The notes under the pieces were generated by a model. The model saw nothing but the letters and a program-made list of their open reading frames with translations. It had not been told where the DNA came from and did not search any database. A DNA stretch of 64,000 nucleotides from Sphingorhabdus sp. EL138 (lineage in GTDB: Bacteria > Pseudomonadota > Alphaproteobacteria > Sphingomonadales > Sphingomonadaceae). Positions 8,293-17,382 of this stretch are shown here, in pieces. The translations under genes were made by a program, and so were the position numbers. Numbering within the stretch: the first letter of the stretch is position 1; the number at the start of each line of letters is the position of its first letter. The stretch spans positions 620,001 through 684,000 of the forward strand of contig NZ_OGVD01000004.1 in NCBI RefSeq assembly GCF_900258045.1, given 5' to 3'.

Positions 8293-10455
8293 ATGACTGT
8301 CGATCAATCCATGCTGCAAGAAGAACGCCTGTCACCTTTTTTGCGGGTAACGCTCCGTATATGGGTGAAGACCTATCGTTCCATAATCGGCTTGATCAGC
8401 CCGGTCTTCGATCTGCTTGTCCGGTTTTTTGTCGCGCAGGCGATATTTCGTTCTGGTGTCGTGAAACTATCGGACTGGGATACGGCGCTGAGCCTTGCAC
8501 GGTTCGAATATCCCGTTTCGTGGATGGCGCCAGAGACTGCAGCGGTGATTGGCGTGACCATCGAAATCGTAGCGCCGATATTGCTCCTGATCGGCCTGTT
8601 AACACGGGAAGCCGCGCTCGCCATATTGATGCTGCTCGTGGTGAGTCAGGTTGAGTATGTTCCGACCGATCTCAATTTGTGGCTGATCGCTATTTTGGGT
8701 TGGTTTGTGTTGCGCGGGGCAAAAGGTTTTTCCTTCGATCGCGCCGTGGCCGGAGGATTGAGCGGCAGCGCTCTGCCATTTGCTGATCCCATCATGCGCT
8801 TTTTTGAATATTTGACGGACAAGGCTGCGTTGGCCTGGCTGCTGATCATTCGGATATGGCTGGCGGTAACCTTGCTCGTTGTTGCCGGTATGACAAGCAT
8901 GACAGAGGCGGAGCTTTTCCTGCCCGTGAAGAGCTTTGCTGGCATTGATCCAATCATAGTCATTGGATTGGCTCTGCTGCTGGTTCTCGGAATGGTTATT
9001 CCGCTAACTGGCCTTGCGTTGATAGTCGCCCTCAGCACATTGGCCGTAATGGGTCTGCATCCGGATTTGACGCTTTATCCCATGTTGCTCTTTGGATTGA
9101 TGATCATATTTGGTGCTGGCTATCTATCTGTCGACCGGATGACCTCAAACTGGCTGGAACATAATATTTTGTTTGATCGCAAATATGAGGATGTACCCGA
9201 ACATTGGCCGCATATTGTCGTTGTGGGTGCCGGTTTTGGTGGCTTGGCCTGCGTAGCCAAATTAAAAAACCTGCCTGTGCGGATCACGCTTATTGATCGA
9301 CATAACTATCATTTGTTCCAGCCACTGCTTTATCAAATTGCAACAGCCGCGCTGTCACCTGCCGATGTTGCTACACCGATCCGGGGATTGTTCCGCAATG
9401 ACGGTAACGTGCGGGTGCTATTGGGTGAGGTTAGCAACGTCGACAGCAAGACGAAGACGTTGACTTATGGGCGGAACAGCCTGGACTATGACCATCTCGT
9501 TCTGGCCACCGGTGCATCCCATAGCTATTTCGGCAAAGATGAGTGGGCCCCCTATGCACCTGGCCTGAAAACCATCGAAGATGGCGTATCGGTCCGTGCT
9601 CACGTGCTACGCGCTTTTGAAAGGGCAGAATCGTCCAATGATCCTGAACGGGTGAAACGACTGCTGACCTTCGTCATTGTGGGAGCTGGGCCTACTGGTG
9701 TGGAACTGGCCGGCGCGATTGCCGAACTGGCCCATCAGGGGTTGAAGGATGAGTTTAGCAGAATTGACCCAGCTCAAGCACAGATCATATTGGTGCAATC
9801 AGGCGATCGGATATTACCAGCCTTTCCTGAAGATTTGTCGGCGCACGCAGCAGCTTCGCTTGGCAACCTGGGTGTGGACATCCACCTGAAGTCGCGCGTG
9901 ACAGATATTGCCGCTGATCGTGTGAAAATCGGCGATGATATGGAAATTGCGACCGAAACGGTGCTCTGGGCCGCAGGAGTGATTGCCTCTCCTGCCGGTA
10001 AATGGCTGGATGCCGAAACCGATCGGGCAGGGCGGGTCGCTGTGGATGACTATTTGCGAATTACAGGCCACGAGAATGTCTTCGCGATTGGCGATACGGC
10101 AGGTAGCAATGCGTGGGACGGCAATCCGGTTCCGGGACTGGCTCCTGCCGCCAAGCAAGCGGGGGTCTATGTGGCCGACTATATCCAAAAACAGCTTCTG
10201 GACGACAAGCAGATTGCGCCCTTCCAGTACAAGCACCAAGGCAGCCTTGCGACCATCGGTCGCAAAAGCGCCGTTGCAGATTTCGGCTTTATGAAACTGC
10301 ATGGCGCTTTGGCCTGGTGGTTGTGGGGCGCGGTGCATGTCGGTTTTCTCTCCGGGATGCGAAACCGGATAGCGGTACTAGTGAACTGGATATGGTCCTA
10401 TTTCACGCTGCAACTCGGCATTCGCCTAATCACCGGCAAGGATAGCGGTGCTTAA
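8293..10455 (+). CDS. DoxX-type membrane domain fused to type II NADH dehydrogenase-like FAD oxidoreductase
   Basis: 720 aa. Residues about 20-280 are strongly hydrophobic and look like one or two DoxX/DoxD-like four-helix units. From about residue 305 the protein is a two-dinucleotide-fold flavoprotein: FAD site VVGAGFGGLA (about 308-318), NAD(P)H site VGAGPTGVELAG (about 461-472) and FAD-binding FAIGDTA near the C-terminus. The order matches NDH-2, which passes electrons from NADH to quinone at the membrane without pumping protons. The C-terminus adds an amphipathic/hydrophobic anchor (LAWWLWGAVHVGFL). The family assignment of the second half is firm; the function of the first half is inferred. 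It follows pfkA by 75 nt. Confidence 0.88.
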   Translation: MTVDQSMLQEERLSPFLRVTLRIWVKTYRSIIGLISPVFDLLVRFFVAQAIFRSGVVKLSDWDTALSLARFEYPVSWMAPETAAVIGVTIEIVAPILLLIGLLTREAALAILMLLVVSQVEYVPTDLNLWLIAILGWFVLRGAKGFSFDRAVAGGLSGSALPFADPIMRFFEYLTDKAALAWLLIIRIWLAVTLLVVAGMTSMTEAELFLPVKSFAGIDPIIVIGLALLLVLGMVIPLTGLALIVALSTLAVMGLHPDLTLYPMLLFGLMIIFGAGYLSVDRMTSNWLEHNILFDRKYEDVPEHWPHIVVVGAGFGGLACVAKLKNLPVRITLIDRHNYHLFQPLLYQIATAALSPADVATPIRGLFRNDGNVRVLLGEVSNVDSKTKTLTYGRNSLDYDHLVLATGASHSYFGKDEWAPYAPGLKTIEDGVSVRAHVLRAFERAESSNDPERVKRLLTFVIVGAGPTGVELAGAIAELAHQGLKDEFSRIDPAQAQIILVQSGDRILPAFPEDLSAHAAASLGNLGVDIHLKSRVTDIAADRVKIGDDMEIATETVLWAAGVIASPAGKWLDAETDRAGRVAVDDYLRITGHENVFAIGDTAGSNAWDGNPVPGLAPAAKQAGVYVADYIQKQLLDDKQIAPFQYKHQGSLATIGRKSAVADFGFMKLHGALAWWLWGAVHVGFLSGMRNRIAVLVNWIWSYFTLQLGIRLITGKDSGA

Positions 10456-10463
10456 AGCGGTAC

Positions 10464-11180
10464 TTAGATCAAACCTTTTGATCGAAAGGATGTGTGGCCG
10501 TCCATGCCGATAATGATATGGTCATGCACCGCGATGCCTAGTTTTCTGCCGGCGTCGCATATATCCTTGGTAACGGCGATGTCCTGACGGCTGGGCGTGC
10601 TATCACCACTTGGATGATTGTGAACCAATATTATCGCCGCAGACCCGAGTTCCAGCGCTCGTTTGATGACTTCTCGTGTATAGATCGCCGCCTGATCGAT
10701 TGAGCCTTCGCTGATCAGTTCGTCACGGATCAGCCGGTTTTTGCTGTTAAGATGCAATACCCGGACCCTTTCGTGGACAAGATGCGCCATATCCGCGCGA
10801 AGATAGTCAAGTAGCGCTTGCCAGCTCGTCAGAACCGGTTGCTCACGGACGGGCTCGGAAACCATGCGTAGCGCGGCCGCCTGTACAATCTTGATCGCCG
10901 CCGTGCTGTTTTCGCCCATTCCCGTTACCTTCCTGATCGATTCCCCATCGGCTGTCAGTAGTGCTGACAGACTACCAAATGTATCGATAAGGTCCTTTGC
11001 CAACGGTTTCGTGTCTTGTCGCCTGATGGCTAGAGCAAGCAGATACTCGACGAGCTCGTGGTCCAGAAGTGCTTCGCTGCCACCGTTTAGCAAGCGTTCA
11101 CGCAGTCGGGCGCGATGGCCTTCGCCGTGATGGCCTTTTGTGTTTCGTTTGGATTTTTGGGCGTTATCCAGAGCGGGCAT
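10464..11180 (-). CDS. radC: RadC-family JAB-domain protein
   Basis: 238 aa. Contains a helix-hairpin-helix-like N-terminal part (TFGSLSALLTAD, VTGMGENSTAAIK) and a C-terminal JAB/MPN metalloprotease fold with the metal motif HNHPSGDSTPS and an upstream acidic residue in EVIKRALELG. The historical link to DNA repair has been retracted in E. coli and the true role is unknown. Encoded convergently with the NDH-2 fusion gene, 8 nt between ends. Confidence 0.92.
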   Translation of the reverse strand: MPALDNAQKSKRNTKGHHGEGHRARLRERLLNGGSEALLDHELVEYLLALAIRRQDTKPLAKDLIDTFGSLSALLTADGESIRKVTGMGENSTAAIKIVQAAALRMVSEPVREQPVLTSWQALLDYLRADMAHLVHERVRVLHLNSKNRLIRDELISEGSIDQAAIYTREVIKRALELGSAAIILVHNHPSGDSTPSRQDIAVTKDICDAGRKLGIAVHDHIIIGMDGHTSFRSKGLI

Positions 11181-11339
11181 GGCCGAACTATAGATTGTTT
11201 GTCGGGAAATGAGATAAGAAAGCCCATTAACCTGCTGAATTGGCCGAATATGTCCAATTCCAAAAAAATGACGTAAAAACTATTCGTCCTGCGCACTTGT
11301 ACATTGCAACTTAAGCTAGACTTCTGCATTTCAATCGCC

Positions 11340-14300
11340 ATGGAGGAAGAAACCGACCAAGGTCCGATAGGGCGCCGATTGGGGCGACGGCTATTTGTCT
11401 ATCTGGTCCTGTTTCTGTTGCTGGTCGGCTTTCTCATCTTGTGGTTCAGTCGGATCACTATTGCCGATAATTTCGTCCGCTCGCAGCTCAATGATCTGGA
11501 CATAGAGGCGAGTTACGAGATTGAAGATATCGGTTTGCGGAAGCAGGTCATCCGCAATTTGGTAATTGGCGATCCCCAGCAGCCTGATTTGACAGCGGAC
11601 CTGGTGGAAATCGGAAATAGTGTGGGGACAGGCGGGGCCGGAATAAACTGGGTCCGAGCAACAGGGGTCAAGGCATTTGGTCGTTTACAAGACGGCAAAC
11701 TGTCCCTTGGAGCACTCGACAAGTTTTCGGATCCGGAAGATGATAGTCCTCTGGCTCTGCCCGATATTGCACTGACCGTTGAAACGGCCCAATTGCGGAT
11801 CGATAGTGACTTTGGCGCGGTTGGGTTGGCCCTAAACGGCGCTGGCAACTTGCATGACGGCTTTGAAGGTGAGCTCGCCGCATTGAGTAAAAGCCTGAAT
11901 TTGGGCGGCTGTTCTATTTCTGATCCCAGTTATTTTGGGGAGATTGCGATCAGCCAGCGCAAACCCCGTTTGAATGGTCCACTGCGCCTTCCCGATGTGC
12001 AATGTCCCGACCTGGAATTGTCAGCGAAAGATATAGGCGTTCAGATTGCATTGGAACTGGGTCAGGATTTTACAAGCTGGTCAGGCGATGCAGGTATATC
12101 GGGCGGGCCACTGGTTTACGCCGACTATAGTGCCAAGGCAGTAAAATCGACAATTGGCTTTAACGGTGATCTAGACCGCAGCAGTGGCAATATCGATCTG
12201 ACAACAAATAAAGTGGCTTCACCTTATGGTCGCGCGGACATTGCGCGGGTTAGTGGACCTTTTCAAATTGGCTATGGCGATGATCCGATAACAGCGCGGT
12301 TTGAGGGCGCGCCTGAAATTCGGTCAGCAAAAATATCCACCAGCATGCTCGGACAAACGGCAGGGTTGGCAACGTCGACGGATGGGACGCCGATCGGACC
12401 CATTGCGGCAAAGCTGGCTACAGCGATTCGTAACGCGGGCAATTCTCTCAATCTAACCGGTGATATCCGATTTGATACAGGAGCGGCGGGAACCAAATTG
12501 GCGATTAATGCGCTAAATGCAACTTCCCGGTCCGGTGGAGAGATGGCGTTGGATGACGCGATCTTGCTTACTTTTGTCGGCGATGATGTGAGGATGCTCG
12601 CGCAAGGCGATCTCCTGCTCAATGGCGGCGGTTTCCCCGACGCCAGAATAGATTTGAATGACGGCAGCCTCTCACGCGGTTTTGCCGGCAGCGTAAATAT
12701 GGCCGCTTATCAGGCCGGAACAGCGAAACTCAATATTCCAAGCCTCAGCTTTGCGCCTGCGCCCGGCGGCGGAACGAATTTCGATGGTCGCTTGATCCTG
12801 TCCGGCCCACTACCAGACGGCCGGATTACAGGTCTTCAGGTACCGGTTAACGGCAGTTTTGGTGGGCGAGGGGGCTTTTCCCTGTTCCGCGAATGTGTCG
12901 ATTTGCAATTTGCCAGTTTGCGCTCAGCGTCTTTTGTCGCTGGGCCGACCCGCACACGGCTTTGTCCTGAGAACAGTCGCGGCATCGTGTCCAGCCAGGG
13001 CGGCGACCTCAATGTCGCGGCCCGCGCGCCGTCTTTTGACCTTACCGGTAATGTTGGTGGAACAGCACTTGTCCTGTCCAGCGGTGCGCTTGGTTTTTCA
13101 ATGACCAAGGGTGTTACAGCACAGGATGTTTCCCTTCGCATGGGCACAGCCGACAGCATGACGAAATTTGATATGGCGCGCCTCAGTGCCGCTTTCGGGC
13201 AGACGATCACCGGCAAAATCACCGGCGCAGAGGGGCAGATCGCGAACGTTCCCTTGCTATTAAATGATGTAGAGGGTGACTGGAGCTATCTCGATGGCGC
13301 GTTCCTGGCTGACGCACAGCTGCGTGTGCGGGACGAAGAGCAGGTTGAACGCTTTCGCCCGCTGATCAGCAAAAATGTCCAGATCAAATTTGCTGATGGA
13401 CAAATTATCGCTGAAGGCTTGTTGCGGGAACCAACTACAGAGCGTGCGGTAGCGACAGTCAACATCCTTCATGTGCTGGAAAACAGTACGGGCGAAGCTG
13501 TGATCGAGGTTTCCGGGTTAACCTTTGACGACCGGTTGCAGCCAGAATTGCTGACGCCTTTAACGCTTGGTGTAGTTGCCAATGTCGACGGTACCGTGAC
13601 GGGTAAGGGAAGAATCAATTGGGATGCAGCCGGTGACGGCGTCCGCAGTACGGGCAGTTTTCGGACGGATTCTATCAATCTGGCTGCAGCCTTTGGACCG
13701 GTTACCGGGCTGTCCGGGGTAATAGAATTCTCAGATTTGCTTGGTCTCGAAACCACGGAAGGTCAACTCGTTCGCATGGCTGAGGTCAATCCCGGTGTTG
13801 CGGCCTTTAATGGCCAGCTTTTCTATCGGCTGTTGCCTGACTATAAAATGCAGGTGGAAGGCGGCCAATGGCCATTTGCCGGCGGGATGCTTTATCTTGA
13901 ACCGACCATCCTTGATTTGGGCGAGGACGCGGAACGGCGGTTGGAATTCACCGTTGTTGGTGTTGATGCTGCACAGTTTCTCACACAATTTGATTTTGAG
14001 AATATCACGGCTTCGGGTGTTTTTGATGGGAAATTGCCAATGGTCTTTGATCAGGATGGCGGCCGGATTGCCGGTGGGTACCTGGTTGCGCGCAAAGGCG
14101 GTGGCTCGCTATCCTATATTGGCGAATTGACCTATGAAGATATGGGAACCTTCGCAAACTTCGCCTTTAACGCCTTGAAATCTCTCAAATATGAGCAGCT
14201 AACGATCGGCATGGACGGCGCTATTGATGGAGAGATCATCACCGAAGTGAAATTTGCCGGGCTGCAACAAGGTGATAGTGCGAGCAAAAATTTCTTTACG

Positions 14301-14525
14301 AAACAGATCGCCAAGGTGCCCCTTGAATTCAACGTCCGCATCCAGGCACCTTTCATGCAGCTATTGAGCAGTGCGAAAGCTTTTTACGAGCCGGAAATAC
14401 TGGTCGGCCAGAACTTGCCAGCGCTGTTAAGGGCACAGGAAGAGCGGGCTGCAGAGGCCGCAAAAGCGTTAGAAAGTAATTCTGAATCAACTGTTCAGCC
14501 ACGGGAAAGCGATAATGAGCCATAA
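11340..14525 (+). CDS. ydbH: YdbH-family AsmA-like intermembrane lipid transport protein
   Basis: 1061 aa from the first ATG (11340); a TTG at 11304 would add 12 residues. One N-terminal membrane helix (about residues 18-38, LVLFLLLVGFLILWF) anchors a very long, beta-rich periplasmic region with repeated short amphipathic strands, as in the TamB/YhdP/YdbH AsmA-like superfamily. In E. coli these proteins bridge the envelope and carry phospholipids to the outer membrane. The identity is supported by the two following genes, which match ynbE and ydbL in order and size. No good ribosome-binding site precedes either candidate start. Confidence 0.87.
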   Translation: MEEETDQGPIGRRLGRRLFVYLVLFLLLVGFLILWFSRITIADNFVRSQLNDLDIEASYEIEDIGLRKQVIRNLVIGDPQQPDLTADLVEIGNSVGTGGAGINWVRATGVKAFGRLQDGKLSLGALDKFSDPEDDSPLALPDIALTVETAQLRIDSDFGAVGLALNGAGNLHDGFEGELAALSKSLNLGGCSISDPSYFGEIAISQRKPRLNGPLRLPDVQCPDLELSAKDIGVQIALELGQDFTSWSGDAGISGGPLVYADYSAKAVKSTIGFNGDLDRSSGNIDLTTNKVASPYGRADIARVSGPFQIGYGDDPITARFEGAPEIRSAKISTSMLGQTAGLATSTDGTPIGPIAAKLATAIRNAGNSLNLTGDIRFDTGAAGTKLAINALNATSRSGGEMALDDAILLTFVGDDVRMLAQGDLLLNGGGFPDARIDLNDGSLSRGFAGSVNMAAYQAGTAKLNIPSLSFAPAPGGGTNFDGRLILSGPLPDGRITGLQVPVNGSFGGRGGFSLFRECVDLQFASLRSASFVAGPTRTRLCPENSRGIVSSQGGDLNVAARAPSFDLTGNVGGTALVLSSGALGFSMTKGVTAQDVSLRMGTADSMTKFDMARLSAAFGQTITGKITGAEGQIANVPLLLNDVEGDWSYLDGAFLADAQLRVRDEEQVERFRPLISKNVQIKFADGQIIAEGLLREPTTERAVATVNILHVLENSTGEAVIEVSGLTFDDRLQPELLTPLTLGVVANVDGTVTGKGRINWDAAGDGVRSTGSFRTDSINLAAAFGPVTGLSGVIEFSDLLGLETTEGQLVRMAEVNPGVAAFNGQLFYRLLPDYKMQVEGGQWPFAGGMLYLEPTILDLGEDAERRLEFTVVGVDAAQFLTQFDFENITASGVFDGKLPMVFDQDGGRIAGGYLVARKGGGSLSYIGELTYEDMGTFANFAFNALKSLKYEQLTIGMDGAIDGEIITEVKFAGLQQGDSASKNFFTKQIAKVPLEFNVRIQAPFMQLLSSAKAFYEPEILVGQNLPALLRAQEERAAEAAKALESNSESTVQPRESDNEP

Positions 14526-14571
14526 GATATGCCAATTGACGGATCGGTCTGGAAATGCGATTCGATCAATT

Positions 14572-14769
14572 ATGAGGAATAGGAAGACAACCGGCCTGAT
14601 ATCTGGTGTCGCCTTGGGGCTAAGTGCCGTTCTGGCAGGATGTGTGCAGGTTTCTGCACCGGACAAACCCATAGTGATCAACCTGAATATCAATATTAAG
14701 CAAGAGGTCGTGTATCGTCTGGATGGCGATGCGAAGGATTTGATTAACAGTGAAGCGGAGATTTTCTGA
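14572..14769 (+). CDS. ynbE: YnbE-family outer-membrane lipoprotein
   Basis: 65 aa from ATG 14572 (an in-frame ATG at 14515, overlapping the end of ydbH, would add 19 residues). A lipoprotein signal ends in the lipobox AVLAGC. The mature part is only about 40 residues and contains the family core DKPIVINLNINIKQEV and a C-terminal acidic helix. In E. coli, YnbE multimers extend the beta-groove of YdbH to the outer membrane. The choice of 14572 gives a normal-length signal peptide, but 14515 has a better-placed GGGA box. Confidence 0.85.
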   Translation: MRNRKTTGLISGVALGLSAVLAGCVQVSAPDKPIVINLNINIKQEVVYRLDGDAKDLINSEAEIF

Positions 14770-15164
14770 TGTTTGAGTTTATACGGAAAAATAAGGCGGC
14801 TGCCATCGTTGGCGGCTTGGCTTTGACCGCAATTGTTGCGACGCCGGTCATGGCACAGCGTGATCCAGCCTATGCAGCGGCGCGTGCTTCGGGCGCGATT
14901 GGTGAGAAGCCTGATGGCTATCTCGGCTATGTGAACTCTCCATCGGCATCGGTGAAAGCCATGGTCGAAGATTTGAACATCAAGCGCAAGGCGGCCTATA
15001 CCCGCAAGGCTCAGGAAACCAACTCGACGGTGGAGCAGTTTGCTTTTACCTCGGGATGCAATCTGATCATGCGCACGGTGGCTGGTGAGAAATATCAGGC
15101 ACCCAATGGCAGCTGGCAGACCAGAACTTCGGCCGCGCCAACGCGTGACTCGCGCTGCCCGTAA
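14769..15164 (+). CDS. ydbL: YdbL-family periplasmic protein (DUF1318)
   Basis: 131 aa with a cleavable signal peptide ending around VMAQ (residues 28-31). The mature domain has the DUF1318 features EKPDGYLGYV and DLNIKRKAAYTRKA and a downstream TSGCNL segment. In E. coli, YdbL is a chaperone-like partner that restrains YnbE multimerisation on YdbH. The start overlaps the ynbE stop by 1 nt (TGATG), with a GGAG box inside ynbE. A strong terminator follows, so this is the last gene of the operon. Confidence 0.88.
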   Translation: MFEFIRKNKAAAIVGGLALTAIVATPVMAQRDPAYAAARASGAIGEKPDGYLGYVNSPSASVKAMVEDLNIKRKAAYTRKAQETNSTVEQFAFTSGCNLIMRTVAGEKYQAPNGSWQTRTSAAPTRDSRCP

Positions 15165-15190
15165 GGTCATTTGGAGATATTATTATTACA

Positions 15191-15224
15191 AAGGGCGCGC
15201 CGCCAAAATCGGCGTGCCCTTTTT
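15191..15224 (+). terminator. Rho-independent terminator after ydbL
   Basis: Twelve-base-pair GC-rich stem (15191-15202 with 15210-15221, one G-U wobble), 7-nt loop, then a T run at 15220-15224. It separates the ydbH-ynbE-ydbL operon from the ATP synthase operon. The 175 nt from here to atpI have no gene. Confidence 0.88.
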
Positions 15225-15401
15225 CGTTTCAAATCACTGATTTTTTATCGAATTTTCTGCAGTGCAGCATCGCTGTTGACTTGGCGCACCCGCTTTTCTA
15301 AACGGGCGCGGTTAGCGGGGCTGCTCGCTGTCGTGAGTAGAACCAGATTAATCGGCTTTTCCGCTGATTTTCAATAGTTTTACAAAGAATCACGGCAGAG
15401 A

Positions 15402-15716
15402 ATGGACCTGGTAAATCTGATGGACGATGATGCAAAGATAGAGGCGCTGAAAAAGCGGATCGATCAGGCAACATCAGAAGAGGCGGTCAGATCAGGCAAA
15501 ACCCAAAAAGGGGTCGATGATAATTATCGGCTCGGAAATCGGGTTTTGGCGGATTTGATTGCAGGCATTGGTGGCGGTGCATTGGTCGGGTGGGTGCTCG
15601 ATCATTTTATCGGGACCTCGCCATGGCTTCTTTTGGTTTTCCTGTTTCTGGGGATCATCGTGGCATTCAGGAATATTATTAAACTCTCAAACGAGAGCGC
15701 AAAGAAGCATAAATGA
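15402..15716 (+). CDS. atpI: ATP synthase operon protein I (AtpI/AtpZ type)
   Basis: 104 aa with a charged N-terminal half and two closely spaced transmembrane helices (about 48-68 and 73-92) joined by a short GTSPW turn. It is a small assembly factor, or a Mg/Ca uptake-linked protein, encoded first in F0 operons. Assignment rests on size, topology and its position directly before atpB. It is not essential in most bacteria. Confidence 0.88.
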   Translation: MDLVNLMDDDAKIEALKKRIDQATSEEAVRSGKTQKGVDDNYRLGNRVLADLIAGIGGGALVGWVLDHFIGTSPWLLLVFLFLGIIVAFRNIIKLSNESAKKHK

Positions 15717-15752
15717 CTTTTGCGCACCGTTTAGAAAACAGGGGTCCCTTGC

Positions 15753-16535
15753 GTGGCGACTGAAGAAGGTAAAATCGATCCAATGTACCAATTTGAGGTA
15801 CAGACGATTTTGGAAGGCTTTTCACTAGGCGGACAGCAGATTGCGTTTACCAATAGCGCAGTCTGGATGCTGGTTGCGGTTGCTGGTCTGTGGATATTCA
15901 TGCTGGGCGGTATGAAGCGAGAATTGGTTCCCGGTCGCTGGCAGATGATGGTTGAGGACTTTACAGGCTTTATCGACAATATGATGGAGGCCAATATCGG
16001 TCCCGCTGGCCGCAAATATGCGCCTTATGTGTTTTCCCTATTCATGTTTATCCTGTTTTCGAACGTTTTCGGCCTGCTCCCGGTAGGCGTCTTGGGATTG
16101 CATCCCTTTACCGTTACAAGCCATCTGACCGTGACCGGCGTATTGGCGATCATGAGTTTCTCAATCGTGCTGATTGTTGGCTTCGCCAAACATAAGCTCC
16201 ATTTCTTTTCGCTGTTCATCCCGCACGGGACGCCGCTTCCGATGATACCTTTCATCTTCATCGTTGAGCTATTGTCCTTTCTGGTTCGTCCTTTCAGCCT
16301 CGCACTGCGTCTTTTTGTCGCAATGACCGCGGGTCATATCTTGCTAAAGGTTCTAGCTGGTTTCGTGATCAACAGTACCAACGCTGGTGCAGGTTATGGC
16401 GTGCTGGTTGGTATCCCAAGCTTTGCGCTGATGATTGGTATCAGCGCTCTCGAATTGCTGGTGGCGGTTGTGCAGGCCTATGTTTTTGCATTGCTGACAT
16501 CGCTTTACATAAATGATGCAGAAAACCTGCATTGA
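15753..16535 (+). CDS. atpB: F0 ATP synthase subunit a
   Basis: 260 aa, multi-spanning. It forms the proton half-channels next to the c ring. The essential arginine lies in the helix SLALRLFVAMTAGH. The start is GTG at 15753: the N-terminus (M)ATEEGKIDPMYQF is shared by alphaproteobacterial AtpB, while the next ATG (15783) would remove it. It lies 36 nt after atpI and is followed by atpE. Confidence 0.95.
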   Translation: MATEEGKIDPMYQFEVQTILEGFSLGGQQIAFTNSAVWMLVAVAGLWIFMLGGMKRELVPGRWQMMVEDFTGFIDNMMEANIGPAGRKYAPYVFSLFMFILFSNVFGLLPVGVLGLHPFTVTSHLTVTGVLAIMSFSIVLIVGFAKHKLHFFSLFIPHGTPLPMIPFIFIVELLSFLVRPFSLALRLFVAMTAGHILLKVLAGFVINSTNAGAGYGVLVGIPSFALMIGISALELLVAVVQAYVFALLTSLYINDAENLH

Positions 16536-16587
16536 TTTGAAACAAGACTTTATTTCCAAACGATATTTTTGAACAGGAGTAACTATC

Positions 16588-16815
16588 ATGGACGCAGAAG
16601 CAGCAAAATTATTGGGCGCAGGTCTGGCAGCAATTGGTGCCGGTGTAGCCGCCGTAGGTGTGGGTAACGTATTCGGAAGCTTCTTGGAAAGCGCACTGCG
16701 CAATCCATCCGCTGCTGACGGCCAACAGGGCCGTTTGTTCATCGGCTTTGCGGCTGCTGAGCTTTTGGGTCTGCTGGCATTTGTTGTCGCAATGATCCTG
16801 ATTTTCGTTGCCTAA
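16588..16815 (+). CDS. atpE: F0 ATP synthase subunit c
   Basis: 75 aa hairpin of two transmembrane helices. The proton-carrying carboxylate is E58 in FAAAELLGLL of helix 2; helix 1 holds the Gly/Ala-rich GAGVAAVGVG packing motif; the polar loop is RNPSAADGQQ. E58 has none of the extra polar ligands typical of sodium-binding rings, so a proton-coupled enzyme is expected. A CAGGAG box precedes the ATG. Confidence 0.97.
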   Translation: MDAEAAKLLGAGLAAIGAGVAAVGVGNVFGSFLESALRNPSAADGQQGRLFIGFAAAELLGLLAFVVAMILIFVA

Positions 16816-16887
16816 CATATGATATGAAACCGGCGGGGTGGCAGAAACGCCGCTCCGCTGTTTCAAACTATTGGAGCCTCTGGTTCG

Positions 16888-17382
16888 ATGCCACAAATTG
16901 ATCAAATTGCCGCAACCTATGGATCTCAGATTTTCTGGCTTTTGCTGACTTTCGGGTTCACCTTCCTTGTTATCGGTTTAGGCATGTTTCCGAAAATCCA
17001 GGGCACGGTTGATGCTCGGGATAAGCGGATTGCAGACGATCTGGAAGCGGCACGCACGGCCAATTCCAAGGCTGACGAGCTTGAAGAAAGCTATCGGGTC
17101 AAAATGGAAAAAGACCGTAGCGAGGCCCAAGCTGTGGTGGAAGCCAGCAAGGCGAAAGCCAATGCAGCTGCCGAGAAGCGCAAAACCAAGGCTAATGCCG
17201 ATATTGCCGCGAAACTGGCAGCGGCAGAATCGGATATCAAGGCACGCTCCGACGAAGCCCTGAAAGAAATTGAAGGCGTTTCAGCGGAAGTTGCACAAGA
17301 TATGGTTGCCAAAATCTCTGGCGCGAAAGTGACCAAAGCGGCAGCTTTGAAGGAAACAAAGGCGGCTTTGAAACATGGCTAA
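16888..17382 (+). CDS. atpG: F0 ATP synthase subunit b' (second stator b subunit)
   Basis: 164 aa: one N-terminal membrane helix (about 12-32) followed by a long, highly charged alpha-helical coiled coil rich in Ala, Lys and Glu. Alphaproteobacteria encode two different b subunits that pair as a heterodimeric peripheral stalk; b' comes directly after atpE, as here. The symbol atpG/atpF' varies between annotations and is not the gamma subunit. Its stop overlaps atpF by 8 nt. Confidence 0.9.
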   Translation: MPQIDQIAATYGSQIFWLLLTFGFTFLVIGLGMFPKIQGTVDARDKRIADDLEAARTANSKADELEESYRVKMEKDRSEAQAVVEASKAKANAAAEKRKTKANADIAAKLAAAESDIKARSDEALKEIEGVSAEVAQDMVAKISGAKVTKAAALKETKAALKHG

